NCBI GenBank assembly: GCA_009840115.1
Contig: VXOJ01000040.1
Coordinates: 1-57,643, forward strand
Reading direction: 5' to 3'
Length of the DNA: 57,643 bases
DNA from: Gemmatimonadales bacterium
GTDB lineage: Bacteria; Gemmatimonadota; Gemmatimonadetes; Palauibacterales; Palauibacteraceae
The translations under genes and the position numbers were made by a program. The stretch's first letter is position 1. The number at the start of each line of letters is the position of its first letter. Of this stretch, positions 41,193 to 49,602 are shown in pieces. Below the pieces are notes generated by a model. That model had not been told where the DNA came from, did not search any database, and was given only the letters and a program-made list of their open reading frames with translations.

Positions 41193-42482
41193 CTAGGGGG
41201 CCTGGGAGCCGCGGGGGAGGGTGCCGGGGTCGGGGCCGGGTGCCTGGGCGGACCGTGGGAGCGTGTCGACTTCGACGTCGGCTGCGGCTGCGGCGCGCGG
41301 GAGTGAGGCCCGCGCTTCGAGCTTCCCGATCGCGGCGGCGACGGCCTGACCCGTGGCGTCCCGCGTGCCGAGGCTCCTCCGCACTTCGCGAAGCCGGGGG
41401 AGGGCTTCCACGGCGTGGATCTCGGCGAGCGCGTTTGCCGCGTGGGCGCCGGAGGATCCCTCGAGCGCGTGGCCGAGTGCCGCGATGATCTCCGCCCTGT
41501 ATCCGCCGTCGTAGGTCTTCAGACGCCCGAAATCGCCGCCGAGCGCCGCACCCACGGTCACGACCAGCTCTCCTTCGCCCAGTTGCCGCAACGCCTCGGC
41601 GACCCCGTCGCGGAATTGCAGGCCGGCTGCCTTCCGCGCGTCGCCGAGCAGCGGGACGAGCGGCCCGATCGCGCCGGGGTGCCGAATCTCGGCCAACGCT
41701 TCGACCGCCCGCAGCCGGAGCACCGCGTCCTCGTCCCAGAGAACGTCCGCGAGGGCCGGGATCGCGGCGGGGTCCTCGAGCCGTCCGAGTGCGGCGGCCG
41801 CGTCGCGGCGCGGTCGGTCGCCCTCCCAGAGGACATATTTGTTGGTGATTCGGCCCCCGGGGGCGCTCAGGCGGCGGACGTGGAACGGGACATCGTCCTC
41901 GTGCGCCCTCCCCCCGTGGCAGACCTCCCACAGAACCTCGGTGAACAGGTCGAACAGGTTCCGAAGCCGCGCGAGGTCCTTGATCGCGCCATGTGCTTGG
42001 AAGTGAAGTTCGTCCATCCCGTCCGGGTACCTGCCGAACCAACCGTCGCGCCCCTTCACGGTGAGCTGAATTTTGGGCTGGGCCTGCATGAGCCGACGGA
42101 CCCTCCCGTTGCCGAAGAGCCGCCGCAGGCGGCGCGGCGCATTGCCCTTGATCACGAAGTCCCGGTCGAACCGGGGATGGCCGACCTCGATGTCCTGCAG
42201 GCCCAGCGCCTTCCCGAACCCGCTGAAGACGCCCGCCCGGTAGATGTCGAACCGGAACCCCTCGGGGTTGAAATAGGGCGCACGGAGTCTCGTGAACGTC
42301 TGGTTCGTCTTGCCGTCGCCCGACGTGTACGTGTCGAGCGTGACGGTCCAGTCGCCCGTGCGGGCCTGGACGGCGAACGGATTGAAGAGGCCTACTTCGT
42401 GGCACTGCCCGTCCACCTCGTCGGCGAGCTGCCGCCAGACGTCTTTCCGGCTCGGTCCGAACAGGGCTTTGAGGAAGTTCAT
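41193..42482 (-). CDS. HEAT-repeat protein coupled to the Hsp70-like gene
   Basis: 429 residues. The N-terminal ~230 residues are an unassigned domain (VWRQLADEVDGQCHEVGLFN; GFRFDIYRAGVFSGFGKALG; MDELHFQAHGAIKDLARLRN). From about 230 to 390 come HEAT-type repeats: RRDAAAALGRLEDPAAIPAL, LRLRAVEALAEIRHPGAIGP and AANALAEIHAVEALPRLREV. The C-terminus is proline- and alanine-rich. The start overlaps the Hsp70-like stop by 4 bp (ATGA), so the two products may work together as a chaperone with a binding scaffold. No enzymatic residues seen. Confidence 0.75.
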   Translation of the reverse strand: MNFLKALFGPSRKDVWRQLADEVDGQCHEVGLFNPFAVQARTGDWTVTLDTYTSGDGKTNQTFTRLRAPYFNPEGFRFDIYRAGVFSGFGKALGLQDIEVGHPRFDRDFVIKGNAPRRLRRLFGNGRVRRLMQAQPKIQLTVKGRDGWFGRYPDGMDELHFQAHGAIKDLARLRNLFDLFTEVLWEVCHGGRAHEDDVPFHVRRLSAPGGRITNKYVLWEGDRPRRDAAAALGRLEDPAAIPALADVLWDEDAVLRLRAVEALAEIRHPGAIGPLVPLLGDARKAAGLQFRDGVAEALRQLGEGELVVTVGAALGGDFGRLKTYDGGYRAEIIAALGHALEGSSGAHAANALAEIHAVEALPRLREVRRSLGTRDATGQAVAAAIGKLEARASLPRAAAAADVEVDTLPRSAQAPGPDPGTLPRGSQAP

Positions 42483-44071
42483 CGCAATCTCACCACGGGG
42501 TGCTTGACGTTCAGGTCCGTCTTCCGGTGCAGGTCATGTACGGTTACACACAGCCACCGGTTTTCGTCCACCGAGTACGTCACGCGGAGCCGCGGCGCCG
42601 TGCCCTGGCCGGGCGGGTCCAGCGGCAGCGCCGGGTCCGCCTCGTTGAGGCACAGGCAGAACGCCCGTTCGCCCGCGGTGCGGGGCACGAAGTAGCTGGA
42701 GCCGTTGCTGCGCTCGGTCCAGTCGATCGGGCGCCCGGCCACCCGCCCGACCTCGCAGATGAAGAGGTTGATGTGCCGCTGGCCGTCTCTGCCGGGGGCG
42801 TAGTAGCGCGTCGCGAAGTTGTCGACGGTGGGGAAGCACGTGCCGCCGGGGATGAGCAGCTCGTACTCGGCGTCGTCGTCGTCGTCGGGCAGGACGCGGA
42901 GCGCGTAGTCGTGGTAGATGAAGTCCTCGACGTGCGCGCCGCCCGCGAAGATGCATGCGCCGCGCGCGACGGCCGCGAAGGGGAGCCACTCCCGCACCTT
43001 CTCCCGGCCGAGCACGTCGCCCACGACGTTCCGCACCTCGGGCAGGAGGGTCGACCCGCCCTCGAGGATCACGTCGTCGATGCCGTCGGCGAGGACGCCG
43101 TGCCGCGTCCGCAGTTCGGCGAGCAGCGCGTCGAGCAGTTCCCGGATCCGGACGTACAGGCCGTTCGCCGCCAGAAGGTCGCTCAGAACCGGATAGTCCA
43201 GCTTCCCGTACGACTCGTTGCGGAAGGTGAAGTCGCCCTCGTTCCCCGCGCTCGCGAGCAGCTTCACGCGCTCGGCCTCCCAGCGCAGCGCGACCTCCCA
43301 CTCGGGCCAGTCGTGCAGGGCCGAGGGGACGAACCGCTCCAGGATCCAGCCGTCCACGTCGTCCCCGCCGAGCTCCACCGCCTGCTTCGCGAGCACCTCC
43401 GCGCGCCCGGTCTCGACGGTCTGCGCGCCGTGGGTCCTCACGACCGCGGCTTCCATCGATCCCCCGCCGAAATCGAAGGCGACGAGCGTCGTGGGGCGTC
43501 CGACATCCACGCCGTAGCCGAGCGCGGCCGCGACCGGCTCGTCGAGCGTGCGGAATACGATCCCGGCCGGCCGCCGCCGAAGCCGCGCCCACATGCGCGC
43601 CCACCAGCCGCGGCGCTTCAGGCGCCGGATGATCGCCTGCAGCTCGGCCCGGTACGTCTCGTAGAAGCCGCTCGGCGTGGCGATCGTGATGTCGGTGATT
43701 TCTTCGCCGAACTGCGTCTCGAGGGCGCCGATGACCTCGCGCAGGAAGAGCGCCGCGACGTCCTGCGCGGTGAACGCCCTCCCGCCGGCCCGCGCCAGCG
43801 CCCGGCCGCTCTCCGTGCCGAGGTAGCGCTTGAAGCCGCGCGCGAAGCCGGTGGCCTGTCCGTCCCAGTTGTAGGTGACGGCCGCCTGCCCGATGAGGAC
43901 GTCCTCGCCGTCCCCGTCCATGACGCACACGCACGACGGGATGACCGGCGTCTGCGTGACGGGCTCCAGCTTCGCGAGGTCCGGCAGGTTCACGATGTGC
44001 GGCCGGCCGGACCGGTCCTCGCAGATGGTGGTGTTGGACGTACCGAGATCGATGGCCCAGTGGGTCGACAT
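42479..44071 (-). CDS. Hsp70/DnaK-like ATPase, atypical
   Basis: 530 residues. The actin-fold phosphate motifs are AIDLGTSNTTICEDR near the start and LVAFDFGGGSMEAAVVRTHG near 210-230, plus an adenosine motif DVILEGGSTLLPEVRNVV near 330. ITIATPSGFYETYRAE and IVFRTLDEPVAAALGYG complete the ATPase fold. It is shorter than DnaK, with no typical ~200-residue substrate-binding lid. The C-terminal half reads EYELLIPGGTCFPTVDNFAT and ends in a beta-rich region. No DnaJ or GrpE adjoins it. It is coupled to the HEAT-repeat gene by a 4-bp overlap, suggesting a specialised chaperone. Confidence 0.8.
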   Translation of the reverse strand: MSTHWAIDLGTSNTTICEDRSGRPHIVNLPDLAKLEPVTQTPVIPSCVCVMDGDGEDVLIGQAAVTYNWDGQATGFARGFKRYLGTESGRALARAGGRAFTAQDVAALFLREVIGALETQFGEEITDITIATPSGFYETYRAELQAIIRRLKRRGWWARMWARLRRRPAGIVFRTLDEPVAAALGYGVDVGRPTTLVAFDFGGGSMEAAVVRTHGAQTVETGRAEVLAKQAVELGGDDVDGWILERFVPSALHDWPEWEVALRWEAERVKLLASAGNEGDFTFRNESYGKLDYPVLSDLLAANGLYVRIRELLDALLAELRTRHGVLADGIDDVILEGGSTLLPEVRNVVGDVLGREKVREWLPFAAVARGACIFAGGAHVEDFIYHDYALRVLPDDDDDAEYELLIPGGTCFPTVDNFATRYYAPGRDGQRHINLFICEVGRVAGRPIDWTERSNGSSYFVPRTAGERAFCLCLNEADPALPLDPPGQGTAPRLRVTYSVDENRWLCVTVHDLHRKTDLNVKHPVVRLR

Positions 44072-44086
44072 GGGCCAAATCTTATT

Positions 44087-44740
44087 CTAGTTCACGCGGA
44101 ACGTCACCCACTGCGAGACCCACACCGCGGTGACCCGGTCGCGATTCATCGCCGGACTGAACCGCATCGCCGGGACGACCCTGCCCGCCGCCTCGTCGAG
44201 CAGCGGGTTACCGGAGGATGTCCTGATCTCGGACTTCTCGACCCGGCCCTCCTCCGACAGGTAGATCCACAGTTGGACGCGCCCTTCGATGCCCGCGTCC
44301 TTCAGCGCCCGCGGGTATTCCCGTTCCAGCACCTGCAGGACCTCCCCCACGTTCAGCAGCACGGGGGGCGTGTCGTAGGGGATCAGTATCGGAGGCTCGG
44401 ACGGGTCGGGGGCCCGGGGACGCGGAGGCAGACCCCTCGGCACCCGGTCCGGGGTCGTCGGCGCGATCGTGATGTCCGGGGAAATGTCGACGGTGGAGAC
44501 CCGTGGCATGGCGGGACGCGCGATCGTTTCCGGCGGGGGCGGAATCCTCACCTCCGGCGGGAGCCGGATCGACTCGATCTCGTTTGTGACGGACCCCATG
44601 TCCGCGGCCTCGAACGGCTGCACGAGGACGAAGAGCCCGAGGTGGAGAAAGACGGCGACCAGCAAGCCGATCCGTGTGAAGTTCGTACTGGCGCGCTTGA
44701 ACCTGTCGTTCGCGGTGAGCCGAATGCCGGTGTCTCCCAT
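44087..44740 (-). CDS. tonB: Energy transducer TonB
   Basis: 217 residues from ATG 44740, preceded by GGAGGTGATTCTG, an excellent ribosome binding site. A membrane anchor IGLLVAVFLHLGLFVLV at residues ~24-40; a proline-rich periplasmic stretch (RLPPEVRIPPPPETIARPAM; GLPPRPRAPDPSEPPILIPY); a TonB C-terminal domain with GRVQLWIYLSEEGRVEKSEI and LLDEAAGRVVPAMRFSPA. It transmits the proton motive force via ExbB/ExbD to outer-membrane receptors, such as that at 38104. ExbBD are not in the window. The palindrome copy at 44834 lies about 95 bp upstream. Confidence 0.88.
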   Translation of the reverse strand: MGDTGIRLTANDRFKRASTNFTRIGLLVAVFLHLGLFVLVQPFEAADMGSVTNEIESIRLPPEVRIPPPPETIARPAMPRVSTVDISPDITIAPTTPDRVPRGLPPRPRAPDPSEPPILIPYDTPPVLLNVGEVLQVLEREYPRALKDAGIEGRVQLWIYLSEEGRVEKSEIRTSSGNPLLDEAAGRVVPAMRFSPAMNRDRVTAVWVSQWVTFRVN

Positions 44741-44833
44741 CAGAATCACCTCCCGGTTCCCGGCGGCCCCTCGCGAAGCCCCCGCTGCCGTCCACTCCTC
44801 CGGTTGTCCCCGCCACCCCATCTCATTGACGGG

Positions 44834-44849
44834 CGTTCCCGCGGGAACG
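44834..44849. promoter_or_regulatory. Palindrome CGTTCCCGCGGGAACG, copy 2
   Basis: Perfect 16-bp inverted repeat between the flavoprotein stop (44887) and tonB start (44740). Same core as copies at 32280, 46236 and 47451. Confidence 0.5.
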
Positions 44850-44864
44850 TCACGAATCGCTTCA

Positions 44865-44900
44865 GGTCAGCTCCAGGGGACGCGGGTCAGCTCCAGGGGA
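44865..44900. repeat. Tandem repeat spanning the flavoprotein stop codon
   Basis: GGTCAGCTCCAGGGGA occurs at 44865-44880 and again at 44885-44900, separated by CGCG. The second copy contains the flavoprotein's stop codon (TCA, 44887-44889 on plus). Probably replication slippage. Confidence 0.8.
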
Positions 44901-46257
44901 AGGGGGAGTGGCTGGCGGGGTGGAGGCGGCCTTCGGCGAACCGTGCGTAGCGGAAGGGTTCGAGCAGCGCCTGCGGCCGGCCCATGAGTTCCTTCGCGAC
45001 CAGCGCGCCGACGCCGATCATCTTGTAGCCGTGATTGGAGTCGGCGATGAAGTAGACGTTGTCGGCGAAGGTGTCGAACACGGGGAAGCTGTCCGGCGTG
45101 AAGCTGCCGATGCCGCCCGACGGCTCCCGCTTCATGAGATGGTTCCGGCCCTCGAAGCGCTTCTGGCAGAAGGCGAGCGCTGCGGTCCACAGGCGGTAGA
45201 ACTCCTCGCCGACGACGAAGTCGGGGGAGCGCGGACCGTAGGGGTCGACCGCCACCTCGGAGCCGGGTTTGTCGATCTGGTAGGGCATCGCGCCGCCCTG
45301 CACGCCGCCGAAATGGAAGTCCGGCTTGTAGTAGATCCCCCACGGGCCTTCGCTCACGAGCCCGCGCTCGTCACGGAGCGGGACATCGGTGTCGACGTGC
45401 ACGACGGGCGGCAGGCGGCCGTCGTTGTCGGTGAGGGTGCCGGGGTCGACGTCCAGCGTGCCCTCCTGGAGCGCCCAGTAGCTCCACGTGGGCACGTCGT
45501 GTCGCGCGCCGTCGGAGCCCCGAACCCGGGTGACGGCGGGGAGGTCGAGCATCGCCCACTGCCTTTGAACCCACGGGCCGGTGGCCACCACGACGCGCTC
45601 GCAGGCGATGGAGCCCCGGTCCGTCACCACGGCGGTGACCGCGCCCGAGGCGTCCCGTTCGAACCCCTCGTGCACGACGCCCGTGAGGAGACGGACGCCC
45701 TCGGCGGCGGCCTTCGCCCACAGGCCCCGGAGCGACGCCATGTTGTTCGCGTATCCGCCCCGGTGCTCGTGCAGCACGCTGGTGATGCCGCGCGCCTGCC
45801 AGTCGTCGAAGATGCGCCGCATGTAGGCGTGGGAGGCCCGCGCGCCCTCGATGAACGTCGAGTCGTAGCCGATGGCCCGCTGCTGCTCGTGGATCGAGGC
45901 GACGTCCTCCCGCATCGCCTCGTGGCTGATCTGCAGATAGCCGACCGGGTGGTACGAGAACCCCGCGGGGTCGCTCTCCCACACGTCCACCGAGTGGGCC
46001 ATCAGCTCGCGCATGGCGGGCTGGAAGTAGTTGTTGCGGATGACGCCGCACGCGATGCCCGACGCCCCGGCCCCGATCCCGCTCTTGTCGATGACCAGGA
46101 TGTCGCGGCCCCCGCCGCGCCCGGCAGCCCGGAGTTCGGACGCCAGGTGCCACGCCGTCGAGAGGCCGTGGATCCCCGCCCCGATGATCACGCACTTCGC
46201 GTGCTCGTTCGGATTCCGGCTTGAGTTGCCGTTCGCGTTCCCGCGGGAACGTGTCAT
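44887..46257 (-). CDS. FAD-dependent amine/amino-acid oxidoreductase (DAO family)
   Basis: 456 residues from ATG 46257 (MTRSRGNANG), chosen for the GGAG that precedes it. Rossmann motif CVIIGAGIHGLSTAWHL with an acidic end to the second strand (LVIDKSGIGAGASGIACG); C-terminal SGGIGSFTPDSFPVFDTFAD and DSNHGYKMIGVGALVAKEL complete the DAO fold. Related to sarcosine oxidase beta and dimethylglycine-type dehydrogenases that oxidise C-N bonds. Substrate not deducible. The palindrome copy at 46236 lies inside the first codons, which is odd. A 16-bp tandem repeat overlaps its stop. Confidence 0.8.
   Translation of the reverse strand: MTRSRGNANGNSSRNPNEHAKCVIIGAGIHGLSTAWHLASELRAAGRGGGRDILVIDKSGIGAGASGIACGVIRNNYFQPAMRELMAHSVDVWESDPAGFSYHPVGYLQISHEAMREDVASIHEQQRAIGYDSTFIEGARASHAYMRRIFDDWQARGITSVLHEHRGGYANNMASLRGLWAKAAAEGVRLLTGVVHEGFERDASGAVTAVVTDRGSIACERVVVATGPWVQRQWAMLDLPAVTRVRGSDGARHDVPTWSYWALQEGTLDVDPGTLTDNDGRLPPVVHVDTDVPLRDERGLVSEGPWGIYYKPDFHFGGVQGGAMPYQIDKPGSEVAVDPYGPRSPDFVVGEEFYRLWTAALAFCQKRFEGRNHLMKREPSGGIGSFTPDSFPVFDTFADNVYFIADSNHGYKMIGVGALVAKELMGRPQALLEPFRYARFAEGRLHPASHSPFPWS
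46236..46251. promoter_or_regulatory. Palindrome CGTTCCCGCGGGAACG, copy 3
   Basis: Perfect 16-bp inverted repeat within the first codons of the DAO flavoprotein; encodes part of TRSRGNA. Being inside the gene, it argues for a binding site or mobile palindrome rather than a terminator. Confidence 0.5.
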
Positions 46258-46307
46258 GGGCGGCTCCATCCTGCCGTCCGCGTGGGAGGCCTGCCGGGAG
46301 CGGAAGC

Positions 46308-47426
46308 CTACCGGGAGCGGTGGAAGAATACGGTCTCGGCCAGCCGTCTGAACACGTTCCAGCTCAGGAGTCCGGCTTGCAGCGCGGGCGCCACCGGGAG
46401 GTGGTCGAACCCCCAGCGCGCGGCGCGTTTCAGGGTGTGGTTCGGATACGCGCGGCGCACGACGTCACCGGGGTGCGGGGCGCCAGCGTCGGAGCCGCCT
46501 CCATCGAGGTGATCCGCGATCGCGTCGGCGGCGAGCTTGCCGAACCGGTAGGCCTGGTGAATGCCGCCGGCGGTGAGCGGCGACACCATGCCGGCCGCGT
46601 CTCCGACGAGCAGAACCCGGTCCGCATGGAAGTTCCGCAGGCGGCCGCCGATCGGGATCACGCCGCCGCGCTTCTCCAGCACCCGTCTCCCGGACAGCCC
46701 GAACAGCCCGTCGACCTTCTCGCTGAACCGGCGCAGGTCGGCGCGCCGGTCGCGATGAAGCGCCAGCCCGACCTGCGTGGCCCCGACGCCGGGCACGACC
46801 CACCCGATGTAGCCCGGCGCGCACTCGGGATCGATGAAGCAGTGCAGGCAGTCGCCGTCCCCGCTGCGGGGCTCGTACTCCCACTCCACGCCCTTGAGGA
46901 GCCGGCGGTTGCGGTCCAGCCCGAAGCTCTCCGCCACCCTGGAGCGCGCCCCGTCGGCCCCGACGAGGAAACGGCAGGTCACGCCGGACGCCGCACCGGA
47001 GCCCGCGAGCGTCAGCGGCATCGAGCCTGCCGTCGACGCCACGCCCTCGAAGGGCACGCCGAACCGGACTTCGGCCCCCGAGCGGCGGGTCTCATCGACG
47101 ATGTGGCGGAGAAGCCCCGCCGTATCCGTCGCCATGAAGAAGTAGGAGTCCCGCTCCAGTTCGACGAAGCGGTGCCGCGGATCGTAGACCCGGACGCGCC
47201 GGATCCGGCGGACGAGCGACGCCGGAGCGGCCCACTCCTCCCACGCTTCCTTGACGAGGATCCCGGTGGTGTGGATGCGCTCCCCCGGCTCCGACTGCCG
47301 CTCCAGGACGAGCACGGAGAGCCCGCGCTCCGCCGCCCGCCGCGCGCAGGCGAGCCCCGCGAACCCGGCCCCCACCACGACAAGATCGTAGTCCGCCGAC
47401 TCACGCGACGCCCCGACGGCCGTCAA
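46308..47426 (-). CDS. FAD-dependent geranylgeranyl-reductase-family oxidoreductase
   Basis: 372 residues, with a TTG start preceded by GGGCGGGACG. N-terminal FAD motif YDLVVVGAGFAGLACARRAA with LVLERQSEPG; middle motif RFLVGADGARSRVAESFGL; second FAD motif RVLLVGDAAGMVSPLTAGGI, then HQAYRFGKLAADAIADHL. These are the hallmarks of flavoprotein hydroxylase or geranylgeranyl-reductase-type enzymes, which reduce isoprenoid double bonds in lipids or quinones. Substrate cannot be assigned. The palindrome copy at 47451 lies 25 bp upstream. Confidence 0.8.
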   Translation of the reverse strand: MTAVGASRESADYDLVVVGAGFAGLACARRAAERGLSVLVLERQSEPGERIHTTGILVKEAWEEWAAPASLVRRIRRVRVYDPRHRFVELERDSYFFMATDTAGLLRHIVDETRRSGAEVRFGVPFEGVASTAGSMPLTLAGSGAASGVTCRFLVGADGARSRVAESFGLDRNRRLLKGVEWEYEPRSGDGDCLHCFIDPECAPGYIGWVVPGVGATQVGLALHRDRRADLRRFSEKVDGLFGLSGRRVLEKRGGVIPIGGRLRNFHADRVLLVGDAAGMVSPLTAGGIHQAYRFGKLAADAIADHLDGGGSDAGAPHPGDVVRRAYPNHTLKRAARWGFDHLPVAPALQAGLLSWNVFRRLAETVFFHRSR

Positions 47427-47450
47427 CGTCCCGCCCGTCCGCTCAGCAGA

Positions 47451-47466
47451 CGTTCCCGCGGGAACG
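47451..47466. promoter_or_regulatory. Palindrome CGTTCCCGCGGGAACG, copy 4
   Basis: Perfect 16-bp inverted repeat in the 49-bp gap between the AAA ATPase stop and the geranylgeranyl-reductase-like start, both on the minus strand. Confidence 0.5.
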
Positions 47467-47475
47467 CGGCGGTGG

Positions 47476-48663
47476 CTAGCTGTCGGCCGGTTGCCAATCG
47501 GGCATCGCGCGCCGCATGTACTGATCGAACATGGGGACCGTAAAGGCCGTGACTCCGTGCGAAGGGCTCCAGATCATTCCCTTGGTGATCAGGTCGTGGC
47601 GTCGGGGCCCTGCGTGAGTAACCGCCATGCCCAACGCCGCGGCCACCTCCCCGGAACGGTGCGGGCCCGGGCCCAATTCCGCCATCGCCCGCAGGTATTC
47701 CTGTTCCTTGGGCGTCAAGCGATCGAAGCGCACGCGGAAGAAACTCTCGTCCAAAGTTGTCACGGCCTTGGCCCCGGCAGAGACAACATCTTCCTGCGTG
47801 ATGGGTGACGCGGGCGCGGCATTCCAGGAGTGTGCTCCCCACTCCTGGAGAAAATACGCATAGCCTTCGGTGCGCTCACCGATCTCCAACAGGGCGTCAT
47901 CGCTGATCCGGACTCCCGCCTTCTCGATCGGAACTCGAATGGCCGCCTCCACCGCATTCTCATCGAGCGGTCCGACGTTGGAGAAATCGAAGAGACGCTC
48001 CGCATAGCTCTTGGCCTCTCCCGACAAGGCCGCGAGTTGCGGGAGGCCCGCTCCGAAGGTGATGAGGGGCAGAGCCTTCTGGCTGATTCTGTGGAGCGCC
48101 ACGATAAGGGCACTGAAGTCTTCCGGGTTCAGATACTGGACCTCGTCGATGAGGATGGCGGTGGGCCGGTCGGCAGCAGCAGCAGCCTCACCGACCATCA
48201 CGAGAACGTCCGTCAGATCGGTCTCCAGGTTTCCCGATGCGGCGACACTCGGTTCCGGGTTCACGCCGACTTCCACGCCTGCATATGAGACCTTGAAGGC
48301 ACTGGCGAAATTGCGAAGGGCGCCGAGGGCTCGGTTGGAGAGAACCCGAGCTTTCTCGACGCCGCTGAGTCGGTACAGCAGATGACTGAGCTTCGGGACC
48401 AGAAGTTCGGCGAGGCGCCGCCCCTCGGGAGCTTCGATCAATGCCGTCGCGTAGCCTGCGTCTTCCGCGAGTTCCTCAATCCGGACCAGGAGAACCGTTT
48501 TCCCCACGCCTCTAAGGCCGAGGAGCATCATGCTCCGGGCTTGGTGGCCGATTTGAATTCGCCGCAGAGCGATGTCCGCCGCTTGGAGCAACTCATCTCG
48601 ACCGGCGAGGGCGGGGGGCCTCGATCCCGCGCCGGGCGCGAAGGGGTTGGTAACAGGATCCAT
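47476..48663 (-). CDS. AAA-type ATPase with winged-helix C-terminus
   Basis: 395 residues from ATG 48663. N-terminal ALAGRDELLQAADIALRRIQ; P-loop LLGLRGVGKTVLLVRIEEL (about 46-64); Walker B AILIDEVQYLNPEDFSALIV; sensor-like ALPLITFGAGLPQL; C-terminal winged helix with LTPKEQEYLRAMAELGPGPH and RSGEVAAALGM. Layout resembles the AAA_16/Orc1-Cdc6-like ATPases seen with transposons or as stand-alone regulators. It has the clearest promoter of the window (48711-48740). No partner gene is coupled. It could be an antiphage or plasmid-type ATPase, but this is unproven. Confidence 0.7.
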   Translation of the reverse strand: MDPVTNPFAPGAGSRPPALAGRDELLQAADIALRRIQIGHQARSMMLLGLRGVGKTVLLVRIEELAEDAGYATALIEAPEGRRLAELLVPKLSHLLYRLSGVEKARVLSNRALGALRNFASAFKVSYAGVEVGVNPEPSVAASGNLETDLTDVLVMVGEAAAAADRPTAILIDEVQYLNPEDFSALIVALHRISQKALPLITFGAGLPQLAALSGEAKSYAERLFDFSNVGPLDENAVEAAIRVPIEKAGVRISDDALLEIGERTEGYAYFLQEWGAHSWNAAPASPITQEDVVSAGAKAVTTLDESFFRVRFDRLTPKEQEYLRAMAELGPGPHRSGEVAAALGMAVTHAGPRRHDLITKGMIWSPSHGVTAFTVPMFDQYMRRAMPDWQPADS

Positions 48664-48710
48664 GCGATTCTGCAAGAAAGTTATGGGAAATTATGCATAT
48701 CTAAGGCGAC

Positions 48711-48740
48711 ATTATCCAAAACCACCCACAACTCTGTCAA
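48711..48740 (-). promoter_or_regulatory. Near-consensus sigma-70 promoter of the AAA ATPase gene
   Basis: On the minus strand TTGACA (48735-48740) and GATAAT (48711-48716) are separated by 18 bases. The A/T-rich tract down to the ATG (with TTATGCATAT-like palindromic bases at ~48691-48700) stands out from the GC-rich background. Confidence 0.7.
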
Positions 48741-48759
48741 GAACGCGCCCGAGATGGGC

Positions 48760-48936
48760 TCAGCAGCCGCAGACGATCTCGGTCCCGACTCGCGCCTCCT
48801 CGCCCTCGGTCGCGTACCCGTCACGCTTCCACCAGTCGAGGCCGCCCATGAGTTCGCGCACCTCGAACCCCAGGCCCAGGAGCTTGAGCGCGGTCTTGGT
48901 GGAGGCGTTGCAGCCGATCCCGTCGCAGTAGCGCCT
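48760..48936 (-). pseudogene. Rhodanese-domain C-terminal remnant
   Basis: On the minus strand this frame reads RRYCDGIGCNASTKTALKLL, then GLGFEVRELMGGLDWWKRDG and YATEGEEARVGTEIVCGC before a stop at 48760-48762. YCDGIGCNASTKTA is the active-site loop of rhodanese (sulphurtransferase) domains with C near the CDG segment, and GGLDWWKRDGY is a typical ending. A stop immediately precedes it at 48937-48939, so the first half is gone. Region 48961-49131 has no recognisable gene. Confidence 0.7.
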
Positions 48937-49131
48937 CTACGGAGAGAAGAATCACGGCAGGAAATCGTCTAACTACTTACAGGACAGCACGATCTGCGCT
49001 TCCTGCCTTTTCTCTGGACTTTGCTGGACCGTGCCGCTGAAGCGGGAAAACCGCCCCAATTCCCGGGAAGTTGCGGGAGTCGAAATCCGTCCCGGAACCA
49101 TCCCACCTTAATACCGAACGCATGTCCGTGC

Positions 49132-49428
49132 CTACGCGGAGGCGTTCCCCCCGATCACCCGGTCGCGAAGGAGTGACGAGGGCTGGAAGACCGGCGCGGC
49201 GCGGGCGGGAACCTCGACCGGTTCCCCCGTCCTGGGGTTGCGGGCGGTGCGGCGCTTTCGGCGTCGCACCTTGAAGGTCCCGAATCCCCGGATCTCTATG
49301 CCCTCTCCCCGCTCAAGCGCGTCCTTCACGGCGTCGAGGAAAGCGTCGACGACGAGCCCGCAGTCCTTCTTGGTGACCCTTGGGCCGACCGCATCGGCGG
49401 CCCGTTCGACGAGATCGGCTTTGGTCAT
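49132..49428 (-). CDS. HU/IHF-family DNA-binding protein
   Basis: 98 residues. TKADLVERAADAVGPRVTKK; VVDAFLDAVKDALERGEGIE; IRGFGTFKVRRRKRRTARNP; RTGEPVEVPARAAPVFQPS. GxGTF and RNPRTGE are the invariant HU/IHF motifs. It bends and compacts DNA and aids recombination or replication. Divergent from higB, with 174 bp between the starts. Confidence 0.9.
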   Translation of the reverse strand: MTKADLVERAADAVGPRVTKKDCGLVVDAFLDAVKDALERGEGIEIRGFGTFKVRRRKRRTARNPRTGEPVEVPARAAPVFQPSSLLRDRVIGGNASA

Positions 49429-49602
49429 GTCGGTTCTCCACGTCCGAGATGTGGAAGAGTCTTGTCATTGTCCACCAACAACTTGCGGTTCCGCACCACC
49501 CTTTCGTCAAGTTCGCGTCCGATTCCGGTCGGGAAGGTGCCGCCTCACGCCGCTCGCGGCGTTCGCCGGTTGTCGTCCGGCGGGCGACAGCCTTAGACTT
49601 GG

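Noticed and set aside
44865..44900. 16-bp tandem repeat as an attachment site
   Set aside because: Only two adjacent copies 4 bp apart spanning a stop codon; slippage is simpler and no integrase or gene content boundary coincides.
42500..44950. 816-codon open frame antisense to the Hsp70-like and tonB genes
   Set aside because: Crosses two real genes on the other strand and has arginine-, aspartate- and glutamate-rich shadow composition.
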